A stretch of 64,000 nucleotides of DNA from CBDESM01 sp965242485 (GCA_965242485.1 CBDESM010000003.1:1984001-2048000), one strand, 5' to 3'. Counted from the first letter of the stretch, positions 8,036 to 17,628 are shown. Notes: a model not told the origin generated them from the letters alone. Numbers and translations are program-made.

Positions 8036-10279
8036 TCACCCCTCCAGCATCGCCAAGTTGGCGACCGACGCCAGCAGCTTCTTCATCCCCGCATCCTCAA
8101 AATGCACAGTCACCTCAATGTCGCTTCCCGCGTGCCTCAGATCGATCACCTCCCCCGCCCCGAACGCCTCATGGTGCACCTGCGCCCCCACTTCCAGCGA
8201 AGCCCGCACCGGCTCCTCCCCCACCACATCCGGCTGCATCTCATCCCAAGTCACATGCCGGTTCCGCGCCGGCCGCACGTCTTCCCCCACCGGCGCCGCC
8301 GCCACCGCGTGCCCCGAAAGCAGCTCCGCCGGCACATCGGCCAAAAACCGCGAAGCCGGATTGTGCCCGCTGCGCCCCTGATACGACCGCCGGAATGCAT
8401 GCACCAAATGCAGCTCCCGCTCCGCCCGCGTGATCCCCACGTAGAACAGCCGCCGTTCCTCCTCCACCGACGCCGGATCGTCTATCGACAACTGGTGCGG
8501 CATCAAGTTCTCCTCCACCCCAATCAAGAACACGCAAGGAAACTCCAGCCCCTTGGCCTGATGCAGCGTGATCAAGGTCAGCGCATCCGGCCGACCCTCC
8601 GGCAGATCATCAACGTCCGAGACCAGCGCCACATCCTCCAAGAAAATGTCCAGCGCCGCCCCCGGCGCGACCGCGTCGTAATTCCCGGCCACGCTGACCA
8701 GCTCCTTGACGTTCTCCCAGCGATCCTCCGCCTCGCCGTCATCCGCAGCCAACCGCCGCAAATGCTCGCGGTAATCCGTCCGATCCAGCAGCAGCCGCAC
8801 CGCCTCCGACAGCGGCTCCGTCGCCGCCACTCTCCGCGCATCCCTGACCAAATCCACGAACCTGCCCAAGTTCGCCCCCGCGCGTGCGGAAACCCGCGGC
8901 GGCTCAACGGTCCGAATCGCATCTTCCTCGCGCCCCGATGCCGCCGCCGCCGCATCAAGCGGCGAGCGCACATGCTCCTCCGCCCAGCCAGTCAGCACCG
9001 CCGCCGTCTTCGCGCCGATCCCCCGCGGCGGCACGTTCACGATCCGGTCGAACGCCGCCGAGTCAGCCGAGTTCCGCGCCAGCCGCAGATAGGCGATCAA
9101 GTCCCGCACCTCCCGGCGGTCGTAGAACCGCGCCCCGCCCACGATCCGATACGGGATGCCCCGATGCAGCAGCGACTCCTCAACCGCCCGCGACTGCGCA
9201 TTCGTCCGGTACAGCACGGCGCCATCGGACGGCCGCAGCGAACCGTCCCGCATCCCCTGCTCGATCCGGCGCACCACGTACTCGGCCTCATCCATCTCGT
9301 TGTACGCCTCATGCACCGCCGGCAGCGCCCCGCCCTCCCGCATCGCCCGCAGCCGCCGCGGCAGCCGTTCCCGCGCCCGCTCCATCACCGCGTTCGCCAC
9401 GTCCAAGATCGGCCCGTTCGAGCGATAGTTCTCGTTCAGCTGCACCTCCGCCGCATCCGGATGATCTTCCTGGAACTTGCGCAGGTTGCGGATGTCGGCC
9501 GCGCGCCACGAATAGATCGACTGATCCGGATCCCCGACGATCGCGAGGTTGCGGCTCCCCGCCGACCAAGCCCGCGCGAGCTGGTACTGCAACCCGCTGG
9601 TGTCCTGGAACTCATCCACCAGCACATGGCGGAACTGCCGCGCGTAGCGCTCCCGTACTTCCGGATGCTCGAAGATCTGCAAGCCGCGAATCAGCAGATC
9701 ATCGAAATCCAGCGCCTGCGCTTCCCTCAGCGCCCGCTCGTAGACCTCCCAGACTCTGGCCGCGATTTCGTCGTAGTAGGTCCCGGTTGCCGACGCGAAC
9801 GAGTCCAGCGTCTCTCCTTCGCCCTTCGCCTTCGAGATGCGCGAGAGCATCCGCCGCGGGCCGAACTGCTTCGGGTCGACTTGCAAGTCCTTCACCGCGC
9901 GCCTGGCAACCGACATCTGGTCGTCGTCGTCGTAGATCGTGAACGACTGCGGCACGCCGATCAGATCGCCGTGCATCCGCAGCAGCCGCACGCAGATGCG
10001 GTGGAACGTGCCCAGCCAGCGCAGCTCCGACTCTTCGCCGAGCAGATCCGCCACCCGGTCGCGCATCTCCCGCGCGGCCCGGTTGGTGAAGGTCACCGCC
10101 ACGATCCCCCAAGGCGGCACCTCCCGCTCGCGTACCAGCCAGGCGATCCGGTGCGTGATCACCCGCGTCTTGCCGCTGCCCGGCCCGGCGATGATCATCA
10201 GCGGCCCCGACTCGTGCGTCACCGCCGACAGCTGCGATTCGTTGAGGCCCGCCAAGTTGATCGAGGAAGCGCCGCTCAC
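8036..10279 (-). CDS. UvrD/PcrA-type superfamily 1A DNA helicase
   Basis: 747 residues with all SF1A motifs in order: Walker A AGPGSGKT (31-38), GIVAVTFTNRAAREMRDRV, LVDEFQDTS (motif II), VGDPDQSIYSWRAAD (motif III), LNENYRSN (motif IV), TLHQAKGLEFPCVFLIG (motif V) and LFYVGITRAERELHL (motif VI). The length is that of PcrA/UvrD. It unwinds DNA 3'-5' in repair and removes blocks from forks. The C-terminus (residues about 690-747) resembles the PcrA tail VGAQVHHEAFGAGEVIDL. The start is GTG 10279, with TAGGCT (10286-10291) 6 bases before it, so the message looks leaderless. The upstream region is shared with the radical SAM gene. Confidence 0.93.
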   Translation of the reverse strand: MSGASSINLAGLNESQLSAVTHESGPLMIIAGPGSGKTRVITHRIAWLVREREVPPWGIVAVTFTNRAAREMRDRVADLLGEESELRWLGTFHRICVRLLRMHGDLIGVPQSFTIYDDDDQMSVARRAVKDLQVDPKQFGPRRMLSRISKAKGEGETLDSFASATGTYYDEIAARVWEVYERALREAQALDFDDLLIRGLQIFEHPEVRERYARQFRHVLVDEFQDTSGLQYQLARAWSAGSRNLAIVGDPDQSIYSWRAADIRNLRKFQEDHPDAAEVQLNENYRSNGPILDVANAVMERARERLPRRLRAMREGGALPAVHEAYNEMDEAEYVVRRIEQGMRDGSLRPSDGAVLYRTNAQSRAVEESLLHRGIPYRIVGGARFYDRREVRDLIAYLRLARNSADSAAFDRIVNVPPRGIGAKTAAVLTGWAEEHVRSPLDAAAAASGREEDAIRTVEPPRVSARAGANLGRFVDLVRDARRVAATEPLSEAVRLLLDRTDYREHLRRLAADDGEAEDRWENVKELVSVAGNYDAVAPGAALDIFLEDVALVSDVDDLPEGRPDALTLITLHQAKGLEFPCVFLIGVEENLMPHQLSIDDPASVEEERRLFYVGITRAERELHLVHAFRRSYQGRSGHNPASRFLADVPAELLSGHAVAAAPVGEDVRPARNRHVTWDEMQPDVVGEEPVRASLEVGAQVHHEAFGAGEVIDLRHAGSDIEVTVHFEDAGMKKLLASVANLAMLEG

Positions 10280-10325
10280 GCTGCGAGCCTAATGCCGATC
10301 CCTTCCACGCACCTGCCCCGCCAGA

Positions 10326-10353
10326 TTGACAAATATCAGAACATCAGTACGAT
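10326..10353 (+). promoter_or_regulatory. Sigma-70-like promoter of the radical SAM gene
   Basis: TTGACA (10326-10331) and TACGAT (10348-10353) are separated by 16 bases. The -10 box ends 6 bases before the ATG at 10360, with no Shine-Dalgarno between, so a leaderless transcript is expected. Confidence 0.65.
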
Positions 10354-10359
10354 ATCGGA

Positions 10360-11199
10360 ATGCCGCAACTCTCCCTCCTCGACCCCAACCCGTCCGCCGA
10401 ACGCCCCGAATCGATCGGTCCCGCCGCCGTCCGCTACGCCGACTCGGCCGCGATCCTGACCCGCCCAACAGGCCGGCTCGCCGGCCTCGACTTCGCCCTC
10501 AACCCCTACCAGGGCTGCACCTTCTCCTGCTCCTACTGCTACGCCGCCTTCTTCGTCGCCGATGACGACGACCGCGATGCCTGGGGCCGCTGGGTCCGCG
10601 TCAAAACCAACGCCGTCGACCGGCTGCGTCGCTCCCGCCTCGACCTCCGCGGCCGCACCGTGCTGATGAGCAGCGCCACCGACCCTTACCAGCCGATCGA
10701 ACGCCGGCTCGGCTTGGTCCGCGCACTGCTGCCGATCCTCGCCGCCCGCGGCGCCCATCTCGTGATCCAGACCCGCAGCCCGATCGTCGCCCGCGACATC
10801 GATCTGTTCAGGCGCTTCGATCACGCCCGCGTCAATCTCAGCATCACCACAGACGACGATGAGGTCCGCAAGCGCTTCGAGCCCAAATGCGCCAGCATCG
10901 AGCAGAGATTCGCCGCCGCGGCCGAACTGGTCGATGGCGGCATCGATACCGGCATCCGCGCCGCTCCGCTGTTGCCCTTCAAGAGCGCCGAAGCCTTCGC
11001 CGGGCGGATCCTCGCCACCGGCGCCAAATTCTCCGGCGCCGGCGTCTTCCATGAAACGACCGGACCGTTCGCCGCCGGCACCCGCCCTGAAGCGCTCGCC
11101 ATCGCCAAGCGAATCAGCTGGACGCCCGGGCGGCAAGCCGCCGCCCGCGCCGAACTGCGCGCCGCCCTCGACTGCCTGACCGCGGAGTGCGCGGCCTGA
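10360..11199 (+). CDS. Radical SAM protein, Rv2578c / spore-photolyase-like family
   Basis: 279 residues. The 4Fe-4S motif is C53-TFS-C57-SY-C60 within NPYQGCTFSCSYCYA, the sequence typical of the SplB-like/Rv2578c subgroup. VLMSSATDPYQPIERRLGLVR and HLVIQTRSPIVARD are also characteristic of this subgroup. Members cleave SAM to a 5'-deoxyadenosyl radical; the substrate of this subgroup is not established, so a DNA photoproduct lyase role is only a possibility. It lies back to back with the DNA helicase gene. Confidence 0.85.
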   Translation: MPQLSLLDPNPSAERPESIGPAAVRYADSAAILTRPTGRLAGLDFALNPYQGCTFSCSYCYAAFFVADDDDRDAWGRWVRVKTNAVDRLRRSRLDLRGRTVLMSSATDPYQPIERRLGLVRALLPILAARGAHLVIQTRSPIVARDIDLFRRFDHARVNLSITTDDDEVRKRFEPKCASIEQRFAAAAELVDGGIDTGIRAAPLLPFKSAEAFAGRILATGAKFSGAGVFHETTGPFAAGTRPEALAIAKRISWTPGRQAAARAELRAALDCLTAECAA

Positions 11200-11834
11200 G
11201 CCATGCCCCTGCGCCGCTATGCCGTCATCGCCCTACGCTTGCCCCAGCCGCGTCGCGGGCGGTCGCGGCCACGGGTGCCATCTTGATCTCTCTCGGCTGG
11301 CCGGGCGGAAGTCCCGAAAACACCGCACTCATCGTCGCCATCGTGTTCGGCGCATACCTCGCCTCCCTCTGGCTCGCCGCCCTCATCTGGACCGTCCGCG
11401 ACATCCACTCCCGCACCCGCGACTGGGTCATGCAATTCGTCTACGTCCTGCTCGTCGTGGTCTTCAATTTCCCCGGCCTCATCCTCTACATCGTCCTCCG
11501 CCCCACCCGCACGCTCGAAGAAGATTTCGAGCGCCGGCTCGAAGAGCAGACCTTGCTGCACGAGCTCCGCGGCGTCTTCCAATGCCCCGAATGCGACGCC
11601 CACGTCGAGCCCGACTATCTCGTCTGCCCCCGCTGCGCCACCGCCCTCCGCGACGCCTGCGCCCAATGCGACCGCCCCATCGAAGCCGGCTGGCAAGCCT
11701 GCCCCTGGTGCGGCGAACCACTCTCGCCCGCCCCGGACCCCGCGCCCGCCGCCGCCGGCCGGGAGCCTGCGCCGGCTGCTGCCGACCCGGACCCCCCCGA
11801 GCTCTCAGAGCAGCCCGCGGCCCAAGAAGGTTGA
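11187..11834 (+). CDS. Zinc-ribbon membrane protein
   Basis: 215 residues as drawn from GTG 11187. A TTG at 11283 (residue 33), after a possible TACGCT promoter box at 11232, is an alternative start; the first 30 residues are Pro/Arg-rich and doubtful. Two membrane segments (about residues 46-70 and 82-104) are followed by a charged helix and two cytoplasmic zinc ribbons (C133/C136 with C147/C150, and C158/C161 with C172/C175). An Ala/Pro/Glu-rich tail ends it. Such double-ribbon proteins are often called zinc ribbon domain proteins of unknown role. It overlaps the end of the radical SAM gene by 13 bases if the GTG start is right. Confidence 0.65.
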   Translation: MRGLSHAPAPLCRHRPTLAPAASRAVAATGAILISLGWPGGSPENTALIVAIVFGAYLASLWLAALIWTVRDIHSRTRDWVMQFVYVLLVVVFNFPGLILYIVLRPTRTLEEDFERRLEEQTLLHELRGVFQCPECDAHVEPDYLVCPRCATALRDACAQCDRPIEAGWQACPWCGEPLSPAPDPAPAAAGREPAPAAADPDPPELSEQPAAQEG

Positions 11835-11848
11835 GCGCCGCGCCGCCT

Positions 11849-13162
11849 TCAGCTGCGCGCGCCCAGCTTCACGGCCAAGTCGGCCGTCTTCTTCATCGCC
11901 TCGAAGCGCGCCCGCTGCTCCCGTTGCTGCGCATTGAGATTGGAGTCATCGACCTCGGCCACGGAGAGCCCGTACGCCTCGTAGACGGGGATGTCGTCGT
12001 ACGCCAGCTCGGCCGTCATCTCCTGCCGTTCCGCCTTCCGCTTGAAGGCCTCTTCGATGTACGGGGCCAGCTCTTCCTCCTTCTGCGCGACCCGCTCCGC
12101 CTCCTTCTCCTTGAACTCGGGCATCACGTCGCCCGCGAACAGCTCCAGCGCCTCGCAGATGTCTTCGTGCCGGTTCTTGCCCGCCTGCTGGATGAAGACG
12201 GACTGATCGACGCCGCAGTCGGCGAACTTGCGCAGGTGCTCGCGCAGCTGGTCGGGCGTCCCGATCCCCCCTTCCCCGCCCTGCGACGGCCAATGATCCT
12301 TGAGCTGCTCGAAGGCCGCCCAGATGTCCGTCCGCCCCGGCTTGTGCATGCCCGACGCGTAGTGGTGGCCCAGCGCGAACTGGAAGAACCGGAACCCGTC
12401 CATCCCCCGCCGCTGCGCCTCCGCCTCATCTTGGTGCACCGAGAACGACGACACCATCGCGATGTTCGCGTTGACCGTGTGTCCGATCGGCACGCACTCC
12501 GTCTTCAGCGTCTCGTAGTAGTCGTTGACCCAATGCCGCGCCTCATCGGGATCGATGAAGGCGAAGGTCAGCGCCCCAATCCCCAGCTGCGCCGCGAGAT
12601 GGATCGTGTCGCGGTTCGAGCACGCCACCCAGAGCGGCGGATGCGGACGCTGCACCGGCTTGGGCACGACATTGCGCACCGGCATCGAGAAGTACTGCCC
12701 CTCGTAGCCCGGATAAGGGTCCATCGCCAGCATGTTGGCGACCTGCTCGACCGTCTCCAGCCACATCGCCCGCCGCTCGTCCGGCTTGACCCGGTACCCC
12801 TCCAGCTCCGCCCGGCTGGCCGACTCGCCGGTGCCGAACTCGACCCGGCCGTTGGACACCAAGTCGAGCGTGGCGATCCGTTCCGCCACGCGCGCCGGGT
12901 GGTTGTAGCCCGGCGGCATCAGCACGATGCCGTGCCCCAGCCGGATGTTCTTCGTCCGCTGCGATGCCGCCGCCAGGAAAACTTCCGGCGCCGACGAATG
13001 CGAATACTCCTCCAGGAAGTGGTGCTCGACCTCCCACGCATGGTCGATCCCCAGCCGGTCCGCAAGCTCGACCTGCTCCAGCGCGTCTTGGAAGAGCTTC
13101 TGCTCCTCCCCTTCCCCCCACGGCTTGGGCAGTTGGTGTTCGTAGAAAATGCCGAATCGCAT
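11849..13162 (-). CDS. LLM-class flavin-dependent oxidoreductase (luciferase-like monooxygenase)
   Basis: 437 residues. MRFGIFYEHQLPKPW at the start, HHF near residue 47, IRLGHGIVLMP, and the FGTGESAS and PLWVACSN segments follow the luciferase-like monooxygenase TIM barrel. The protein is longer than the usual 330-380 residues, with a charged helical C-terminal extension (residues about 360-437). Members oxidise organic substrates with FMNH2 or F420H2; the substrate is unknown. It is last in a minus-strand operon after the EthD, lyase and SIS genes (gap of 39 bases to the SIS gene), so it may act on the same compound. Confidence 0.85.
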   Translation of the reverse strand: MRFGIFYEHQLPKPWGEGEEQKLFQDALEQVELADRLGIDHAWEVEHHFLEEYSHSSAPEVFLAAASQRTKNIRLGHGIVLMPPGYNHPARVAERIATLDLVSNGRVEFGTGESASRAELEGYRVKPDERRAMWLETVEQVANMLAMDPYPGYEGQYFSMPVRNVVPKPVQRPHPPLWVACSNRDTIHLAAQLGIGALTFAFIDPDEARHWVNDYYETLKTECVPIGHTVNANIAMVSSFSVHQDEAEAQRRGMDGFRFFQFALGHHYASGMHKPGRTDIWAAFEQLKDHWPSQGGEGGIGTPDQLREHLRKFADCGVDQSVFIQQAGKNRHEDICEALELFAGDVMPEFKEKEAERVAQKEEELAPYIEEAFKRKAERQEMTAELAYDDIPVYEAYGLSVAEVDDSNLNAQQREQRARFEAMKKTADLAVKLGARS

Positions 13163-13201
13163 CGGACGTTCCCTTCCCGGTTCGGGTGCTCGTCTCAGAG
13201 G

Positions 13202-14263
13202 CTAAAGGTTGAAGTGCGCGAACGCCGCGGCCTGTTCGGGAACATCCTGCTGGAACAGATCCGGATGCGTGCCGCGGGCGAGCGCGAGGTGATACGCCAA
13301 CAGCTGCAGGGGCACGACGCTCACGATTGGCGCGAGCCATTGCGGGATCGCAGGCAGCTCAACCACGAACGCCCCCAAGTCGGCATAACGCGCCGATCGC
13401 CCATTGGTGATCACGCAAGTGGATGCGCCCATGGCGGACGCTGCACGGAGCAGATCAAGATCGCGGTCGCGCTGTTCGCCGCCCTCATCGATCACCGTGA
13501 GCAGCGTGTCGGGATCAAGCCCCTGGAACGGCCCATGCAGCAGATGCTCTATCTGCCAGCCTTCGGCGTTCGCCCGCGACGTTTCGCGGATCTTCAGCGC
13601 CGCCTCTGCCGCCGTGGCTTGAGCCGTGCCGGCGCCGGCGAAGACGTAGCGACCGCGCGCCGCCTCGCGCTCTGCAAGCGCGGCGATCTGCGGCTCCAGC
13701 CCCAGCGCGCTTGCCAGCAACTCCGGCAGTGCCTCAAGGCCGTCCGCGCCGCCCCCTGCTTCCGTCTCGATGCCCGCCACCACGGCGAGCGCCGTCGTGT
13801 AAGAAACGGTGTACGCGGCGGATTGCTCCTGCCCGCAGGTATGGATCAGGTCATCCGCCGCGAAGATGCGCTCTCCGGGTTCGGTCGAGGTGATCGCGAC
13901 GGTGTACAGGCCATGCTCATTGGCGGCATCGAGCGCTTCATACGACGCTCGCTTGGTGCCGCGATGGCTGAGCACGATGCAGGCATCGCGGGGATCGAGC
14001 CGCGGTGGCGAAGCCGTGAACTCGAAGGAATTGCAAGCGCTCGCTTCCGGCCCCGAAGCGAGCATCCGCTCCGCGATCATCGCCGCGTGCCAAGACGTGC
14101 CGATTCCGACGACCCAGATGCGGCGGCATCCCGCCAGTCGTTGTGCGACCTCCGCGATCTTCGGACGCTCGCGACGCAGCAGTTCCGCGATCGCGGACGG
14201 CTGCGACTGCACCATGTCGTGCATCTTGTAGGGGTGCCCGGTGCGGACATCCGCCGCTGCCAT
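13202..14263 (-). CDS. Tandem SIS-domain protein, GlmS-isomerase-like
   Basis: 353 residues with two sugar isomerase folds. The first has VVGIGTSWHAAMIAERML near residue 50; the second has VFAGAGTAQATAAEAALKIRETS, which matches the GlmS isomerase half, with the HAEG-type segment seen as ANAEGW. There is no glutaminase domain, so it is not a full GlmS. Phosphosugar binding, isomerisation or deamination of an amino sugar is likely, but the substrate is unknown. It starts 12 bases after the lyase stop, within the same operon. GGAAG precedes the ATG. Confidence 0.78.
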   Translation of the reverse strand: MAAADVRTGHPYKMHDMVQSQPSAIAELLRRERPKIAEVAQRLAGCRRIWVVGIGTSWHAAMIAERMLASGPEASACNSFEFTASPPRLDPRDACIVLSHRGTKRASYEALDAANEHGLYTVAITSTEPGERIFAADDLIHTCGQEQSAAYTVSYTTALAVVAGIETEAGGGADGLEALPELLASALGLEPQIAALAEREAARGRYVFAGAGTAQATAAEAALKIRETSRANAEGWQIEHLLHGPFQGLDPDTLLTVIDEGGEQRDRDLDLLRAASAMGASTCVITNGRSARYADLGAFVVELPAIPQWLAPIVSVVPLQLLAYHLALARGTHPDLFQQDVPEQAAAFAHFNL

Positions 14264-14275
14264 CTTCCGGCCCCT

Positions 14276-15634
14276 CTACTCCGAACCCAACACGGCCGCG
14301 GCTTCGCGGGCGCGGGCGGCCTGTTCGCGGGCGACGGCCGCGCATTCGCCGGTGTACGCGGACGGATCGAGCAGTCCTGCCAGATCAGCGCTGCTCAGAT
14401 GCGCGGTGATCTCCTCGTCCCCTTCGAGCAGCTCGCGGAACGAATGCCCTTCAGCGGCCGCCCGCTGCGCATGTTCATAAATCAAGTCGTGTGCCCGCTG
14501 CCGGCCGATCCGCTCGCCGAGCGCGAGCATGATCCGCTCGCTCATGATCAGTCCGCCCGTCAAGTCCAGGTTGGTTCGCATGCGCAGCGGGTCCACGCGG
14601 AGGCCGTCGAACAGCAGCTGCATCCGGGCCAGGATGTCGCCGATCAGTGCGCACGCCTCGTGCAGGGAGCGCTCGATCATCACGCTGGTCGAGCCATCGG
14701 CCTCGTGCTCGGTGCGCATCGCGTCGAGCGCGAGCGGCAGCAGCGCCTGCACTTGCGCAGCCGCCGCGCGGATGTCCTGCGACAGCTTCGGGTTCCGCTT
14801 CTGGGGCATCGTGCTGCTGCCGACGGTGCCGGGCGGAACCGGCTCTTCGATCTCGCCGAACTCCGGCTTCATCAGGGTGTAGGTCTCGTCCGCGATCTTG
14901 CGGCAGGTTGCGGCCAGCATCGCCAATATGGCGCAGTACTCGGTGTGGTGGTCGTGGCTCGTGCGTGCGGGCACGGACATCGACTCGAGGTCGAGCAGCG
15001 CGGCCATCCGCTGCTGGAGCTCCAGTCCGCGCCCGCCGAACGAGGCCAGCGTGCCGGCCGCGCCGCCCAGCATCGCGACGAACAGGCGCGGTTCGGCCTC
15101 CCGCAGGCGGTCGACGTGCCGCAGAATCTCGGCGATCCAAGCGCCGACCTTGAAGCCGAAAGTGGCCGGGACTGCGTGCTGGCCGTGAGTGCGGCCGGCA
15201 ATCGGGGCTTCGGCGTGCTCCTCCGCCAAGGGCGCCAGCGCTGCCAGCACTCCGCCGAGCTGCCCCAAGATGATCCGATGCGCCCGCCGCAACTGGAGGA
15301 TGTCCCCGGTCTGGGTGATGTTCTGCGTAGTCGCGCCCCAATGGGCGTAGCCGCCGGCATCACCATCGCAGAGCAGGTCGAGCTCCCAGATCAGCGGCAC
15401 CAGCGGATGCGCGGTCTCAGCCAAGCGTTCCTCGACCCGCGCGATGTCGAACAGCTCGAGCCGGCACTTGGCCGCGATCTCCGTCGCGGCATCAGACGGG
15501 ATCATCCCCAGCTCCGCCTCGGCCCGAGCCAAGTCCGCTTCGATGTCCAGCCACGCCTGCCAGCGCGCCTCGCGCGTGAACAGCGCGCGAATGCCCGGAT
15601 CGGGAACGCGGGCCGCGGTAGGACGATCTTGCAT
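14276..15634 (-). CDS. Fumarase/aspartase-superfamily lyase (adenylosuccinate lyase or carboxymuconate cycloisomerase type)
   Basis: 452 residues. The superfamily signature GSSTMPQKRNP is present, with THGQHAVPATFG (catalytic His region) and HWGATTQNITQTG upstream. The sequence is close to both PurB and 3-carboxy-cis,cis-muconate cycloisomerase. Its operon (EthD, SIS, flavin oxidoreductase) argues for a catabolic role rather than purine synthesis. Members eliminate fumarate from, or cyclise, a substrate by beta-elimination. No strong Shine-Dalgarno precedes the ATG. The gap to the EthD gene stop is 18 bases. Confidence 0.8.
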   Translation of the reverse strand: MQDRPTAARVPDPGIRALFTREARWQAWLDIEADLARAEAELGMIPSDAATEIAAKCRLELFDIARVEERLAETAHPLVPLIWELDLLCDGDAGGYAHWGATTQNITQTGDILQLRRAHRIILGQLGGVLAALAPLAEEHAEAPIAGRTHGQHAVPATFGFKVGAWIAEILRHVDRLREAEPRLFVAMLGGAAGTLASFGGRGLELQQRMAALLDLESMSVPARTSHDHHTEYCAILAMLAATCRKIADETYTLMKPEFGEIEEPVPPGTVGSSTMPQKRNPKLSQDIRAAAAQVQALLPLALDAMRTEHEADGSTSVMIERSLHEACALIGDILARMQLLFDGLRVDPLRMRTNLDLTGGLIMSERIMLALGERIGRQRAHDLIYEHAQRAAAEGHSFRELLEGDEEITAHLSSADLAGLLDPSAYTGECAAVAREQAARAREAAAVLGSE

Positions 15635-15652
15635 CAGGGCGCGCCGGGACTG

Positions 15653-16327
15653 CTATCCGACGACGGTGATTTCGGTGCCCTGCAGCACGACCGTGTCTGC
15701 CGGCGAGATCAGCGCCGGAAACGGATCGCCCGGTTCGGTCGGCGGCAGGCCTGCATCAGCAGCCGCGTCATCCACGTACCAGAGCGAGGCGATGCCGTCC
15801 CAGCGACCGTCCCTGCCTTGGTTGGCGTGCGAGGTCGTGTAACGGGTGCAGGCTCCGCCGGCCTTGGCGATGCTCGCCGCCACGCGAGGCGAGTGGCCGT
15901 CGCTCCAAGCCGCGAACAGATCGTCGCGGGCCACGCCCTGCTTGACTTTGACGAACGCCACCCACTTGGTCAGGCCTGCGCCATCCGCGCCGTCGACGAT
16001 CACGTTCTCCGTGGTGAACAGCGCGTCGGTAGTGGGCTGGATCAGGTCGCCGAATCCGTCGAGGCCGCGCATGCCGCCCCTGGCTTCGCCGAAGGCCTGC
16101 TCGAAGTGCGCCCAGTCGCGGAAGCTGAGCTCCGCCAAGCCGTCGTACGGCATCTCGTCCGCGCGCTGGCCGCCGAGCGAGGCGGGCTGCTCGAAGAAGG
16201 TGATGCAGTAGCGCTCGGGCCGCGCGAGGTTGGCCACATGCGGCGCATGTATGCAGCGCCAGAACTCGACCAGCCGCTCGCGCTCCACCTCCGGCCGCTT
16301 GGTGACGGGAACGATCCACTTCAGCAT
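15653..16327 (-). CDS. EthD-domain protein (duplicated ferredoxin-like fold)
   Basis: 224 residues. MLKWIVPVTKRPEVERERLVEFWR with HAPHVANL is the EthD-type dimeric alpha/beta barrel opening. A second similar unit begins near residue 115 (LTKWVAFVKVKQG, with DDLFAAW and HSPRVAAS), so two EthD-like repeats are fused. EthD proteins often accompany oxidative degradation of ethers or aromatics; the exact role is unknown. It is the first gene of the operon, with GAGGAG upstream and a TAGACT -10 box at 16353-16358. It is divergent from the CoA-transferase gene. Confidence 0.75.
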   Translation of the reverse strand: MLKWIVPVTKRPEVERERLVEFWRCIHAPHVANLARPERYCITFFEQPASLGGQRADEMPYDGLAELSFRDWAHFEQAFGEARGGMRGLDGFGDLIQPTTDALFTTENVIVDGADGAGLTKWVAFVKVKQGVARDDLFAAWSDGHSPRVAASIAKAGGACTRYTTSHANQGRDGRWDGIASLWYVDDAAADAGLPPTEPGDPFPALISPADTVVLQGTEITVVG

Positions 16328-16413
16328 CGCGGGCTCCTCTCGCAACGCGGCAAGTCTAGGCATCCGCGCGCGCGTCGCGGATTTAGGATCGTGGACGGAG
16401 CAAGGAGGCCGGC

Positions 16414-17628
16414 ATGACCGCACCGCTGGATGGAATTCGGGTCGTCGAAGCCGCGAACTGGCTGGCCGCGCCGTCGGCGGGCGCGCTGATGGCGGATCTC
16501 GGCGCCGACGTGATCAAGATCGAGCAGCCCGCCGGAGACGCCTGGCGGCATGCCCTGATGCGCGGGCAGCAACCCGGCTACGACCCCGAAACGGGAATCG
16601 ACGCGCCATACCAGCTGGACAACCGCGGCAAGCGGGGCATCGCGCTTGCGTTGGACCAGCCGGCCGCGGCGGACGCGGCGCGACGGCTGATCGCGGAAGC
16701 CGACATATTCATCACCAATCTCACCGCGCCGCGGCTCAAGCGCTACCGCCTCGAGATGGAAGACCTGCGCGAGATCAACGATCGGTTGGTCTACGTCGTG
16801 CTGACCGGCTACGGAACCCGCGGCGCGGACGCGCACAAGACGGCGTTCGATTACTCGGCTTTCTGGGCGCGATCGGGAATCATGAGCCTGATCGGTGAAC
16901 CCGACGGCCCGCCGATGCCGTGCCGTCCCGGCCAAGGCGACCATGCGACCGCCCTGAATCTGCTCTCCGGCACACTGGCCGCGCTGCGCCTGCGCGACAT
17001 GACCGGCGAAGGTCAGCGTGTCGAGGTCACGCTCCAACGCACCGGCGCCTGGACGATCGGGGCCGACGTTTCCGCCGCGCTGATCCACGGGGGGCAGCCA
17101 GCCAGGATCAACAGGGTCCGGCCCGGCAATCCGTTGTTCAACTCCTACCGGACCGCCGATGACCGCTGGCTGATGCTGGTGATGCCGACGGCGGATCGCT
17201 TCTGGCCGATGACCTGCGGCGCCTTGGGACGCGAAGACTGGATCAGCGAACCGCGTTACGCGACGCTTGAAGATCGCGCCGCCAACACCGAAGAATTGAC
17301 CGCGGGCATCGCGGCCGCAATCCGCAGCGAGCCGCTGGAGATTTGGACGGAACGGTTCGACGCCGCCAATCTCACATGGGCCCCGGTCGCGGAACTGCCC
17401 GACGTGATCGAGGATCCGCAGCTCGACGAGATGAATGCCTGGGCGACGCTGCAATCCCGCAACGGCGAGTTCCGCACGCTCAACACGCCGTTCGAGATCG
17501 ACGGCGCGCAGATCGGCCCCAAGCGGCCCGCGCCGGAGACCGGCGAACACACCTATCAAGTGCTCACCGAGTCCGGCTTCAGCGAAGACGAGATCGCCCA
17601 GCTCGCGGCGGACGGCGCGCTCGGATGA
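16414..17628 (+). CDS. CaiB/BaiF family CoA-transferase (class III)
   Basis: 404 residues. LDGIRVVEAANWLAAPSAG, ADLGADVIKIEQPAGD and the catalytic Asp in GQGD-HATALN (D176) define a class III CoA-transferase. The family moves CoA between carboxylates (for example succinyl-CoA to an organic acid). An AAGGAGG Shine-Dalgarno precedes the ATG, and TAGGAT upstream is a likely -10 box. The stop overlaps the ATG of the acyl-CoA dehydrogenase-like gene (ATGA). The pair therefore probably activates an acid to its CoA ester and then oxidises it. Acceptor unknown. Confidence 0.88.
   Translation: MTAPLDGIRVVEAANWLAAPSAGALMADLGADVIKIEQPAGDAWRHALMRGQQPGYDPETGIDAPYQLDNRGKRGIALALDQPAAADAARRLIAEADIFITNLTAPRLKRYRLEMEDLREINDRLVYVVLTGYGTRGADAHKTAFDYSAFWARSGIMSLIGEPDGPPMPCRPGQGDHATALNLLSGTLAALRLRDMTGEGQRVEVTLQRTGAWTIGADVSAALIHGGQPARINRVRPGNPLFNSYRTADDRWLMLVMPTADRFWPMTCGALGREDWISEPRYATLEDRAANTEELTAGIAAAIRSEPLEIWTERFDAANLTWAPVAELPDVIEDPQLDEMNAWATLQSRNGEFRTLNTPFEIDGAQIGPKRPAPETGEHTYQVLTESGFSEDEIAQLAADGALG

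Noticed and set aside
11219..16417. Very long open frame on the plus strand (over 1700 codons) opposite the EthD-lyase-SIS-LLM operon
   Set aside because: It is rich in Arg, Pro and His and has no domain. It is the antisense shadow of well-supported genes in high-GC DNA.
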